Below, in pieces: positions 1 to 4,905 of a stretch of 6,903 nt of DNA. Both the position numbers and the translations under genes were made by a program. This DNA comes from Paracoccaceae bacterium (GTDB taxonomy: Bacteria > Pseudomonadota > Alphaproteobacteria > Rhodobacterales > Rhodobacteraceae), in contig PXES01000272.1 in assembly GCA_003564655.1 (NCBI GenBank), forward strand, positions 1 through 6,903. The letters are read 5' to 3'. The stretch's first letter is position 1; each line of letters begins with the position of its first letter. The notes below the pieces were generated by a model that was given only the letters and a program-made list of their open reading frames with translations, had not been told where the DNA came from and did not search any database.

Positions 1-27
1 CAGGCAGGCGGGCGGCTGTCAAATTGC

Positions 28-73
28 CCGGCTGCGCCGGACGCCCCTTGTCCGGTCCGGCTGCGCCAGACGC
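28..73. repeat. Imperfect 17-bp direct repeat with hairpin potential
   Basis: CCGGCTGCGCCGGACGC at 28-44 recurs at 57-73 with a single G-to-A change (CCGGCTGCGCCAGACGC), a period of 29 bp. CCGGAC at 37-42 can also pair with GTCCGG at 50-55 across a 7-nt loop, so the two copies flank part of a hairpin. No function is recognised. Confidence 0.5.
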
Positions 74-114
74 GTTGGACCGCAGATGCCACAAGCAGCC
101 GCGATGCCCCACCC

Positions 115-131
115 GTCCGGTACCACCGGAC
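115..131. terminator. Small perfect hairpin downstream of the PAS gene
   Basis: GTCCGGT (115-121) and ACCGGAC (125-131) form a perfect 7-bp stem with a 3-nt loop. It lies 63 nt beyond the stop codon of the minus-strand PAS gene, a reasonable place for a transcription end. No T-run follows on either strand, so a classical intrinsic terminator is not supported. It may be a stem protecting the 3' end, or simply part of the repeat-rich flank. Confidence 0.25.
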
Positions 132-194
132 AGGCGCGCGTGAGCGGAGAAGGGAGGGAGGGTGTTGACCCCGAGGGGGCGCTTTTCGCTTGGG

Positions 195-752
195 TCAGGC
201 CCGGCCGCCGGTGATGACGCGCAGCACCGGCGGCTGGCGCCGCGCGGCGGCGGGCGCAACGGGCGCGGCGCGTGTGAAGCGGCATGGCGCGGCACCCGGC
301 CTGCCGCCATCGGTCTCGAGCACGCCCAGCAGGCGGGTGATCTGCCCGGCATCATCCGTCAGCGGCAGCAATGCCAGCCGCGCGCTTGTCGCGTCTGGGC
401 CCTGCAGCGCCAGCGTCACGCGCACGCCGCGTGCGACCTGCATGAGGGCGGCGCCCAATTCGTCCCGTGCCGCGCCGCTGAACAGCACCGACAGCGACAT
501 GCCGCGCATGTCCATGTCCAGCAGCGCCTCGATCCGGTGCCCGACGATGCGCAGCCGTGCCATGCGCGGGGTCACGAGTTGTGCCAGGAACACATGCGGC
601 AGTGCCGGTCCCAGTGCGCGCGGGTCGATGCTGCGGCGGGCGGGGGCGCGGTCGGCGCCGCGCAGGCTGGCCCAATATGCGCTCACCTGTCCGACCAACG
701 CGGTCTCGGCGGTCTGTGGCGCCGTGCGGTCCATCGACATCAGGTCGGTCAT
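195..752 (-). CDS. Single-domain PAS protein (PAS_5-type)
   Basis: This 185-residue soluble protein has no signal peptide or membrane segment. Residues about 20-150 match the alphaproteobacterial PAS_5 pattern. YWASLRG (27-32) leads into PARRSIDPRALGPALPHVFL (37-56), then a core strand RLRIVGHRIEALLDMDMRG (66-84) and SLSVLF (86-91), with a last strand near LLGVLETDGG (141-150). The tail (151-185) is rich in Ala, Pro and Arg and looks disordered. There is no kinase, GGDEF or other output domain, so it probably acts by protein-protein contact or as a ligand-sensing accessory. Which ligand it binds, if any, cannot be told. The ATG at 752 is preceded by GAGAGGG six nucleotides upstream, better than the internal Met5 and Met7. 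It is divergent from yicC, and the shared spacer holds a CtrA-type box, suggesting cell-cycle or motility-linked expression (inference). Confidence 0.85.
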   Translation of the reverse strand: MTDLMSMDRTAPQTAETALVGQVSAYWASLRGADRAPARRSIDPRALGPALPHVFLAQLVTPRMARLRIVGHRIEALLDMDMRGMSLSVLFSGAARDELGAALMQVARGVRVTLALQGPDATSARLALLPLTDDAGQITRLLGVLETDGGRPGAAPCRFTRAAPVAPAAARRQPPVLRVITGGRA

Positions 753-809
753 CGCATTCCCTCTCTGCTGTGCCGCGTGCGCGGTGGGCCGCGCGGTCGG
801 TTCTTCCCG

Positions 810-830
810 AAAGCCGCCCCATTCGGCTTT
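810..830. repeat. 7-bp inverted repeat in the PAS 5' region
   Basis: AAAGCCG (810-816) and CGGCTTT (824-830) are perfect inverted copies separated by 7 nt. They sit 58 nt upstream of the PAS start codon, so they may fall in its leader RNA as a hairpin or act as a dyad operator. No known regulator motif is recognised. Confidence 0.4.
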
Positions 831-849
831 AATGCTGGGGCAAGCTGTC

Positions 850-864
850 TTAACAGGGGTTTAA
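850..864. promoter_or_regulatory. Candidate CtrA box (TTAA-N7-TTAA)
   Basis: TTAACAGGGGTTTAA is an exact match to the alphaproteobacterial CtrA consensus TTAA-N7-TTAA. Two further TTAA tetramers lie nearby, at 829-832 and 909-912, and by eye only one other TTAA occurs in the whole window (2608-2611). The box is almost centred in the divergent spacer, about 98 nt from the PAS start and 101 nt from the yicC start, so it could serve either gene. The consensus is symmetrical and gives no direction. No good -10 hexamer is obvious on either side. Binding is inferred from sequence only. Confidence 0.5.
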
Positions 865-953
865 TAGCGCAAATCCTGCCGGATTTCTGCCGCATTCCGC
901 GCAAGTGGTTAACGCCCGGGCCAGACGCGGCAGACGCGCTGCCCGGTCACACA

Positions 954-959
954 GGAGGG
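954..959 (+). promoter_or_regulatory. Strong ribosome binding site of yicC
   Basis: GGAGGG at 954-959 lies six nucleotides before the ATG at 966 and is close to the ideal Shine-Dalgarno sequence. It fixes the yicC start there, although the same frame is open far upstream (to 162). The upstream part lacks any family resemblance. Confidence 0.85.
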
Positions 960-965
960 ACAGCA

Positions 966-1868
966 ATGCAGTCGATGACAGGCTTTGCCAGCCGCGCCGG
1001 ATCGACACCCGTCGCCGGGGGGCTGGTGGCGGGGGAATGGGACCTGCGGGCGGTCAATGGCCGCGGCCTCGACCTTCGGCTGCGGCTGCCCGAAGGGCTT
1101 GGCAGTATTGAAAAAACCCTGCGTGACCGGCTGTCGGGCGCGCTCGCGCGCGGCAATGTCACCCTGACGCTGCGGCTGCGGGCCGCGGGCGAGGCCAGCG
1201 CCGCGCAGGTCGATGCCGAGGCGCTGGCGGCGCTCCTGGGCGCGCTCGAGCAGGTCAGTGCGCAGGCGCAGAAGGCGGGGCTGTTGCTGCGCGCGCCCAG
1301 TGCGCTCGAGCTGCTCGGCTGGCGCGGGGTGATGGGGGCAAGCCTTACTCCTGCCACAATTCCGCCATCAGACCTGGCCGAGGCGGTGTTGCCCGAGTTC
1401 GAGAAGCTGCTGGCCGATTTTCTGGCCATGCGCGCGCAGGAAGGGCAGGCGCTGGCGGGGGTGCTGGCAGGGCAGCTTGCGCAGATCGCGGCGCTGGTGG
1501 CACAGGCGCGTGACCTTCTGGCCGAACGCGCCGCCGAGATGGCCGCGCAGCACCGCGCCGCGCTGGCCGAAGTGATGGGCGCGGTCGAGGCCGATCCGGC
1601 GCGCGTCGCGCAGGAGCTCGCGCATCTGGCGGTCAAGGCCGATCTGCGAGAGGAAATCGACCGGCTGGAGGCGCATTGCGCCGCCGGTCAGGCGTTGCTG
1701 GCGGCCACGGGGCCGGTCGGGCGCAAGCTCGATTTCCTGACGCAGGAGTTCAACCGCGAGGCCAACACGCTGTGCTCCAAGGCTCAGCATCTGGAGATGA
1801 CCCGCATCGGGCTTGACCTCAAGACCGTGATCGACCAGATGCGCGAGCAGGTTCAGAATGTGGAGTGA
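966..1868 (+). CDS. yicC: YicC/YloC family endoribonuclease
   Basis: This 300-residue protein has the two-part structure of the YicC family. The N-terminal domain opens with MQSMTGFASR (1-10), then LRAVNGRGLDLRLRLPEG (27-44). The C-terminal DUF1732 region contains KADLREEIDRLEAH (224-237), GRKLDFLTQEFNREANTLCSK (252-272) and the closing MREQVQNVE (292-300). These conserved acidic, Arg and Asn residues are intact and the length is usual (about 290-300). Family members have been reported as metal-dependent endoribonucleases, and E. coli YicC has been linked to turnover of a small RNA. The target here is unknown. The central part (about 75-215) is Ala/Leu-rich and helical. The stop is four nucleotides before the chosen gmk start, so the two are almost certainly co-transcribed, a common arrangement in this group. 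Confidence 0.95.
   Translation: MQSMTGFASRAGSTPVAGGLVAGEWDLRAVNGRGLDLRLRLPEGLGSIEKTLRDRLSGALARGNVTLTLRLRAAGEASAAQVDAEALAALLGALEQVSAQAQKAGLLLRAPSALELLGWRGVMGASLTPATIPPSDLAEAVLPEFEKLLADFLAMRAQEGQALAGVLAGQLAQIAALVAQARDLLAERAAEMAAQHRAALAEVMGAVEADPARVAQELAHLAVKADLREEIDRLEAHCAAGQALLAATGPVGRKLDFLTQEFNREANTLCSKAQHLEMTRIGLDLKTVIDQMREQVQNVE
1862..1865 (+). promoter_or_regulatory. Ribosome binding site deciding the gmk start
   Basis: GGAG at 1862-1865, inside the last two codons of yicC, is seven nucleotides before the ATG at 1873. The alternative in-frame ATG at 1858 would overlap yicC and has only a weak AGCAGG upstream. Guanylate kinases of this group usually begin with a short Arg-rich leader before GLLIILSSPSG, which agrees with 1873. 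Confidence 0.6.
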
Positions 1869-1872
1869 GGAC

Positions 1873-2517
1873 ATGCCGCGCCGGGGGTTGCTGATCATCC
1901 TGTCCTCGCCCTCGGGCGCGGGAAAGTCGACGCTGGCGCGGGGGCTGATGACGTGGGACCCGGCGATCAGCTTCTCGGTCTCGGCCACCACGCGCGCGCC
2001 CCGCCCGGGCGAGCAGGACGGGCGCGAATACCATTTCCGCGACCGCCCCACCTTCGAGGCGATGGTGGAAGCCGGTGAGATGCTGGAACATGCCGAGGTG
2101 TTCGGAAATCTCTACGGCTCGCCCCGCGCGCCGGTCGCCGCGGCGCTGGAGGCCGGGCGCGACACGCTGTTCGACATCGACTGGCAGGGCGGGCAGCAGG
2201 TGCGCAACTCGTCGCTGGGGCCGGATGTCGTGTCGATCTTCGTGCTGCCGCCCTCGATCGCGGCGCTCGAGGCGCGGCTGCGCGCGCGCGGGCAGGACAG
2301 CGATGACGTGATCGCGCAGCGGATGCAGCAGTCGCGCGACGAGATCAGCCACTGGGCGGAATACGACTATGTGCTGATCAATGACGATCTCGACGCGACG
2401 GCGGCGGACTTGCGCGGGATCATCGAGGCAGAGCGCCGCCGCCGGGTCCGCCAGCCGGGGCTCACCGATTTCGTCCGCGGCCTGAACAGCGAGTTCGAGG
2501 CGCGGGTGACCGGGTGA
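1873..2517 (+). CDS. gmk: Guanylate kinase
   Basis: This 214-residue cytosolic enzyme transfers phosphate from ATP to GMP, giving GDP for nucleotide and (p)ppGpp pools. The P-loop is SPSGAGKST (12-20), with the catalytic Lys18. The GMP-binding region is VSATTRAPRPGEQDGREYHF (36-55), followed by EHAEVFGNLYGSP (72-84) with the Glu and Tyr that contact the base and phosphate. DIDWQGGQQVR (101-111) follows, then the lid and arginine segment ARLRARGQDSDDVIAQRM (134-151). The end, EYDYVLINDDL (163-173), is also typical. All expected residues are present and the length is normal. The ATG at 1858 would add five residues (MWSED) and is less likely. The gene forms an operon with yicC. No intrinsic terminator is clear after it; TTTCC/GGAAA at 2525-2540 is only a weak hairpin. 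Confidence 0.97.
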   Translation: MPRRGLLIILSSPSGAGKSTLARGLMTWDPAISFSVSATTRAPRPGEQDGREYHFRDRPTFEAMVEAGEMLEHAEVFGNLYGSPRAPVAAALEAGRDTLFDIDWQGGQQVRNSSLGPDVVSIFVLPPSIAALEARLRARGQDSDDVIAQRMQQSRDEISHWAEYDYVLINDDLDATAADLRGIIEAERRRRVRQPGLTDFVRGLNSEFEARVTG

Positions 2518-2558
2518 GCCTGTCTTTCCCGTGGCGGAAATACGCGCAAATCACAGCT

Positions 2559-2620
2559 GAGTCGTGTCGATAGCCATTTTTCTGACTCAATTCTCCTTTA
2601 GGTTGTGTTAAGCGAGATTC
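2559..2620. promoter_or_regulatory. Cluster of three GANTC (CcrM) sites in a promoter-like spacer
   Basis: GAGTC (2559-2563), GACTC (2584-2588) and GATTC (2616-2620) all match GANTC, the CcrM methylation site that directs GcrA-controlled promoters in Alphaproteobacteria. By eye there are only nine GANTC in the window, so three within 62 bp is a marked cluster. The spacer (2518-2638) is clearly more AT-rich than the flanking genes and includes a T5 run (2577-2581) and a TTAA (2608-2611). It probably holds the promoter of the small membrane protein gene, although I cannot name convincing -35/-10 boxes. Confidence 0.45.
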
Positions 2621-2628
2621 TGATCTCG
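2613..2628 (+). promoter_or_regulatory. Leader hairpin touching the ribosome binding site
   Basis: CGAGAT (2613-2618) and ATCTCG (2623-2628) form a perfect 6-bp stem with loop TCTG. Its last base is the first G of the GGAG ribosome binding site (2628-2631) of the small ORF. The stem could modulate translation of that ORF if it is transcribed. It also contains the third GANTC site. Confidence 0.3.
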
Positions 2629-2638
2629 GAGTACCGTC

Positions 2639-2842
2639 ATGACCTTGACTTGCAGCCTTGTGTCCATTGCGGCAGCACTTCTTGCGACAGCAGTCGCTTT
2701 GGTGGCTGGCGCTGGCCCCCTTGTGGCGCTGCTGGTCTATAGCGTCAGCGGTGCTGTGGTGCTGGTCGCGTCGCTCATGCTCTGTGCGGTGCTGCATGAG
2801 CATGAGCATGAGAACGACATTTCCGACCCGAATTCGTCGTAA
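2639..2842 (+). CDS. Small membrane protein with His-Glu repeat, function unknown
   Basis: I do not recognise this 67-residue protein. It has two hydrophobic segments, about 6-23 and 28-51, joined by a short GAGP turn, so it should form a helical hairpin in the inner membrane. A short polar tail begins HEHEHEND (53-60) and ends ISDPNSS. The alternating His-Glu run comes from a hexanucleotide repeat and could bind metal, but this is speculative. Support for a real gene is GGAG (2628-2631) seven nucleotides before the ATG, a coherent membrane-protein composition, and a promoter-like AT-rich spacer upstream with three GANTC sites. Base composition is lower in GC than the neighbours. It is 121 nt after gmk and 64 nt before the cyclo-ligase gene, so it might be transcribed with the latter. 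Confidence 0.65.
   Translation: MTLTCSLVSIAAALLATAVALVAGAGPLVALLVYSVSGAVVLVASLMLCAVLHEHEHENDISDPNSS
2794..2812 (+). repeat. CATGAG hexanucleotide tandem repeat
   Basis: Three exact CATGAG units run from 2795 to 2812, with the preceding G at 2794 extending the period. They encode His-Glu three times in the tail of the small membrane protein. The unit is six bases, so copy-number change would keep the reading frame. Confidence 0.8.
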
Positions 2843-2906
2843 CGGCGATTGCACGCGCTGCGCCGGGCTGTCAGGGTCGCGGCGTTTGCAAGGGATCGCG
2901 CCGGAG

Positions 2907-3533
2907 ATGACACTGACAGCCGAGAAATCCGCGCTGCGCCGCGCCGCGCTGGACGCGCGCACCCGCGCGGCATCCGCCGACGACTTGGAACAGGCGGCGG
3001 CGCGTGCGAACAGGGCGTTGGGCGCTGTCCTTGCCGAGCGGTTCGGGACAGGGCTGCGCGGGATTGTGCTGTCTGGCTACATGCCAATGCGTGGCGAGAT
3101 CGACCCCTTGCCCGCGATGCGCGCCCATCCGGGGCCGGTCTGTGTGCCGGTCGTGGTCGCGAAGGGGGCGCCGCTGGAGTTCCGGCGCTGGACCGATGGC
3201 TGCGCGATGGAGGTCGGCGCGTTCAGGGCGCTGATTCCGCGCGACGGCGAGGTTATGGTGCCGCAGGCGCTGATCGTGCCGTTGGTGGCGTTCGACCGGC
3301 GCGGCGCGCGGCTGGGCTATGGCGGCGGGTTCTACGACCGGACCCTGGCTGTGCTGCGCAGTGCCGGGCCGGTGTTGGCGATCGGGCTTGCCCACGCCGC
3401 GCAGGAAGTGGCGGAACTGCCCATAGGTGCGACGGATATGCCGCTTGATGCAGTGGTCACGCCCGAGGCGGTGATCTGGCCCGAGGCGGCGGAGAGGAGC
3501 GCCCGCTCGGGGTCCCCACCCACCCGCCCATGA
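2907..3533 (+). CDS. ygfA: 5-formyltetrahydrofolate cyclo-ligase
   Basis: This 208-residue cytosolic enzyme uses ATP to convert 5-formyl-THF to 5,10-methenyl-THF, returning a storage and inhibitory folate to the one-carbon pool. Motifs run in order: an N-terminal Lys/Arg helix EKSALRRAALDAR (6-18), substrate-loop MRGEIDPLP (61-69), the nucleotide-binding RLGYGGGFYDRTL (135-147), and LPIGATDMPLDAVVTP (171-186). The start at 2907 agrees with the family's N-terminus. AAGGGA (2890-2895) is a rather distant ribosome site, and GGAG directly touches the ATG. The frame is open back to 2658, but that part is a shadow of the small membrane gene. The family fold ends near IWPEA (190-194). The last dozen residues (ERSARSGSPPTRP region) are encoded within a GC-rich palindrome that also supplies the stop codon. 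Convergent with the AI-2E gene. Confidence 0.93.
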   Translation: MTLTAEKSALRRAALDARTRAASADDLEQAAARANRALGAVLAERFGTGLRGIVLSGYMPMRGEIDPLPAMRAHPGPVCVPVVVAKGAPLEFRRWTDGCAMEVGAFRALIPRDGEVMVPQALIVPLVAFDRRGARLGYGGGFYDRTLAVLRSAGPVLAIGLAHAAQEVAELPIGATDMPLDAVVTPEAVIWPEAAERSARSGSPPTRP

Positions 3534-3550
3534 CCCGCTCGCGGGCGCTC
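3497..3550. repeat. Large imperfect palindrome overlapping the 3' end of the cyclo-ligase gene
   Basis: GAGCGCCCGC (3497-3506) pairs perfectly with GCGGGCGCTC (3541-3550). Inside it GGGTC (3510-3514) pairs with GACCC (3532-3536), giving 15 paired positions around a C-rich loop. The cyclo-ligase stop TGA (3531-3533) lies within the inner 3' arm. The structure runs straight into a second hairpin (3548-3572). It looks like an intergenic palindromic element, perhaps a repeated one, but only one copy is present in this window. Confidence 0.55.
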
Positions 3551-3572
3551 GCCCTCGCGTTGCGAGGGCGGG
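3548..3572. terminator. GC-rich hairpin between convergent genes
   Basis: CGCCCTCGC (3550-3558) and GCGAGGGCG (3562-3570) form a perfect 9-bp stem with a GTT loop, extendable to 11 pairs (3548-3572) with one T-G wobble. It lies 14-39 nt after the cyclo-ligase stop and 52 nt beyond the stop of the opposing AI-2E gene, so it could end transcription from both sides. There is no T-run on either strand, so this would be a non-classical or Rho-assisted terminator. A smaller pair, CAGG/CCTG at 3582-3594, follows. Confidence 0.45.
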
Positions 3573-3624
3573 GCGGTGGAGCAGGGTCGTCCTGTCGTGT
3601 GGGGGTGTGTGTTGGCTTGGGGGG

Positions 3625-4806
3625 TTATTCGGCGGCGTCGACCGTACGCGCGTAGTTGCGCTCGGGCGTGCCCGTCTCTTCTGTCGGGTCGCGCAGCATC
3701 AGCGGGAATTCCTCTTCCGGCAGCCCCTCGCGCGACAGCAGCACCGCGACGGGCCGCGCCGCCGGGATGTGCGAGCACACGATCATCACCGCCACCATGA
3801 AGGGCACGGCGAGGAACATCCCCGGCACACCCCAGACCGCCCCCCAGAAGGCCAGCGACATGATGATCCCGAAGGACGATAGCCGCAGCGTCTTGCCCAT
3901 CAGCATGGGGTCGATGACATTGCCCAGCAGGAATTGCGTCATCCCCGCCAGCACGAAGATCAGCACCGCTGTCTGCGGCTCGGGTACCTGGATATAGGCG
4001 ACCAGCGTGACGATCAGCGTGGCGATGATCGAGCCGACCGAGGGGATGAAGTTCAGCACGAAGGTCAGCAGCCCCATGGCAACGGCGAATTCGAGGTTGA
4101 ACACCCGCAAGAGCAGGAAGATGGCAACGCCCGTCACGGTCGAGATCAGCGCCTTGACCAGCAGGTAGCGGTTCACACGGCGGATGATCGATCCGATGAT
4201 CGCGCTGACGCGCTGCGCCTGCGCCTTGTCTTCCATCAGGTTCTCGAGCTTGGTCCCGAACCACACCCGCTCGGCGAACAGGAAGCCCACGAACAGGATG
4301 ATCAGCACCGACTGGCCGAGGATCGTGCCCGCCTGCCCGGCGGCCGAGCGCAGATAGCCCGAAATCTGGATGCTGCGCACGGTCTGCAGGACCGACTCCT
4401 CGACATCCTCGCCCATCCACGAGAACATCTGCGCGATGGCGCGCTGGGCGTCGTCGGTATAGGCGAGCGTCGTGGACAGCACGGTGTTGACCTGCGAGAT
4501 GACCATGCCAGCCAGTGTCAGCAGCCCCGAGGCGATCAGCAGCACCGCGACGATCGAGGCGACCCAGTTGGCGATGCGCAAGCGCCCGATGCGCAGTTGC
4601 GAGATCGAGTTGATCGCGTCCGAGGTCAGCGAGAACAGGATGATCGCGATGGCCAGTGCGATCAGGATGAACTTGGCCTGCACCAGAAGGAACAGCACCA
4701 CCGCGAAGGCGATGATCCCCATCAGCCAGGTCTGCAGGCGGAACTTCTCGGTGAAGGTCAGCCGTGTGCCCGCCGACGTGGAAGAGGTTTTGACAGGGTC
4801 GGCCAT
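3625..4806 (-). CDS. AI-2E family transporter-like membrane protein
   Basis: This 393-residue inner-membrane protein belongs to the AI-2E (YdiK/PerM/TqsA) family. Hydrophobic segments are at about 26-61 (a paired hairpin), 80-106, 160-178, 217-235, 237-272, 276-296 and 308-345. Family signatures are MGLLTFVLNFIPSVGSIIATL (244-264) and GNVIDPMLMG (295-304), then a long glycine-containing helix pair ending FLAVPFM. A soluble loop (about 108-158) separates TM3 and TM4, and the C-terminus (from 355) is acidic and cytoplasmic. Substrates vary in the family (autoinducer-2, Na+/H+ exchange, or unknown) and cannot be assigned here. I chose ATG 4806 (MADPVKTSS) over the in-frame ATG 4875. The extra 23 residues look non-family, and neither start has a good ribosome site. 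It is 99 nt after the diheme cytochrome gene, and operon membership is possible. Confidence 0.9.
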   Translation of the reverse strand: MADPVKTSSTSAGTRLTFTEKFRLQTWLMGIIAFAVVLFLLVQAKFILIALAIAIILFSLTSDAINSISQLRIGRLRIANWVASIVAVLLIASGLLTLAGMVISQVNTVLSTTLAYTDDAQRAIAQMFSWMGEDVEESVLQTVRSIQISGYLRSAAGQAGTILGQSVLIILFVGFLFAERVWFGTKLENLMEDKAQAQRVSAIIGSIIRRVNRYLLVKALISTVTGVAIFLLLRVFNLEFAVAMGLLTFVLNFIPSVGSIIATLIVTLVAYIQVPEPQTAVLIFVLAGMTQFLLGNVIDPMLMGKTLRLSSFGIIMSLAFWGAVWGVPGMFLAVPFMVAVMIVCSHIPAARPVAVLLSREGLPEEEFPLMLRDPTEETGTPERNYARTVDAAE

Positions 4807-4905
4807 GATCTGTCGTTCGCTTCGCTGACTGAAAAAGGGCGTGGCCAGTATGGGCCGCAGGGGCGGGCGGCACAAGGGCAGGGCGCGCGAAAGTGAGGGG
4901 CGCGG

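Larger units (their letters stand above)
1..194. other. Non-coding left flank with GC-rich repeats
   Basis: No believable gene is seen in this stretch. The open frames crossing it give arginine- and proline-rich translations without domains and look like by-products of high GC. It lies downstream of the minus-strand PAS gene. It contains a 17-bp imperfect direct repeat and several CCGGAC/GTCCGG inverted pairs, described separately. A purine-rich run (about 143-162) is also present. The end of whatever gene lies further left is not in view. Confidence 0.6.

Noticed and set aside
162..965. Long upstream extension of the yicC reading frame (total 568 residues)
   Set aside because: It overlaps the PAS gene on the other strand, shows no family similarity, and the strong ribosome site at 954-959 fixes the start at 966.
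2525..2540. Terminator after gmk
   Set aside because: The TTTCC/GGAAA stem is five pairs and mostly A-T. The T5 run at 2577 is too far away to belong to it.
2658..2906. Upstream extension of the cyclo-ligase frame
   Set aside because: It is an out-of-frame reading of the small membrane gene, with a Trp/Cys/Arg-rich translation. The family N-terminus begins at 2907.
2518..2906. Possible 6S RNA upstream of the cyclo-ligase gene
   Set aside because: 6S RNA genes often lie next to this gene, but the free spacers are only 121 and 64 nt. I could not find the long interrupted stem with a central bubble. A covariance-model search would settle it.
4807..4875. N-terminal extension of the AI-2E protein from ATG 4875
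   Set aside because: The added 23 residues do not resemble the family, and no ribosome site precedes it. The start at 4806 gives the usual length.
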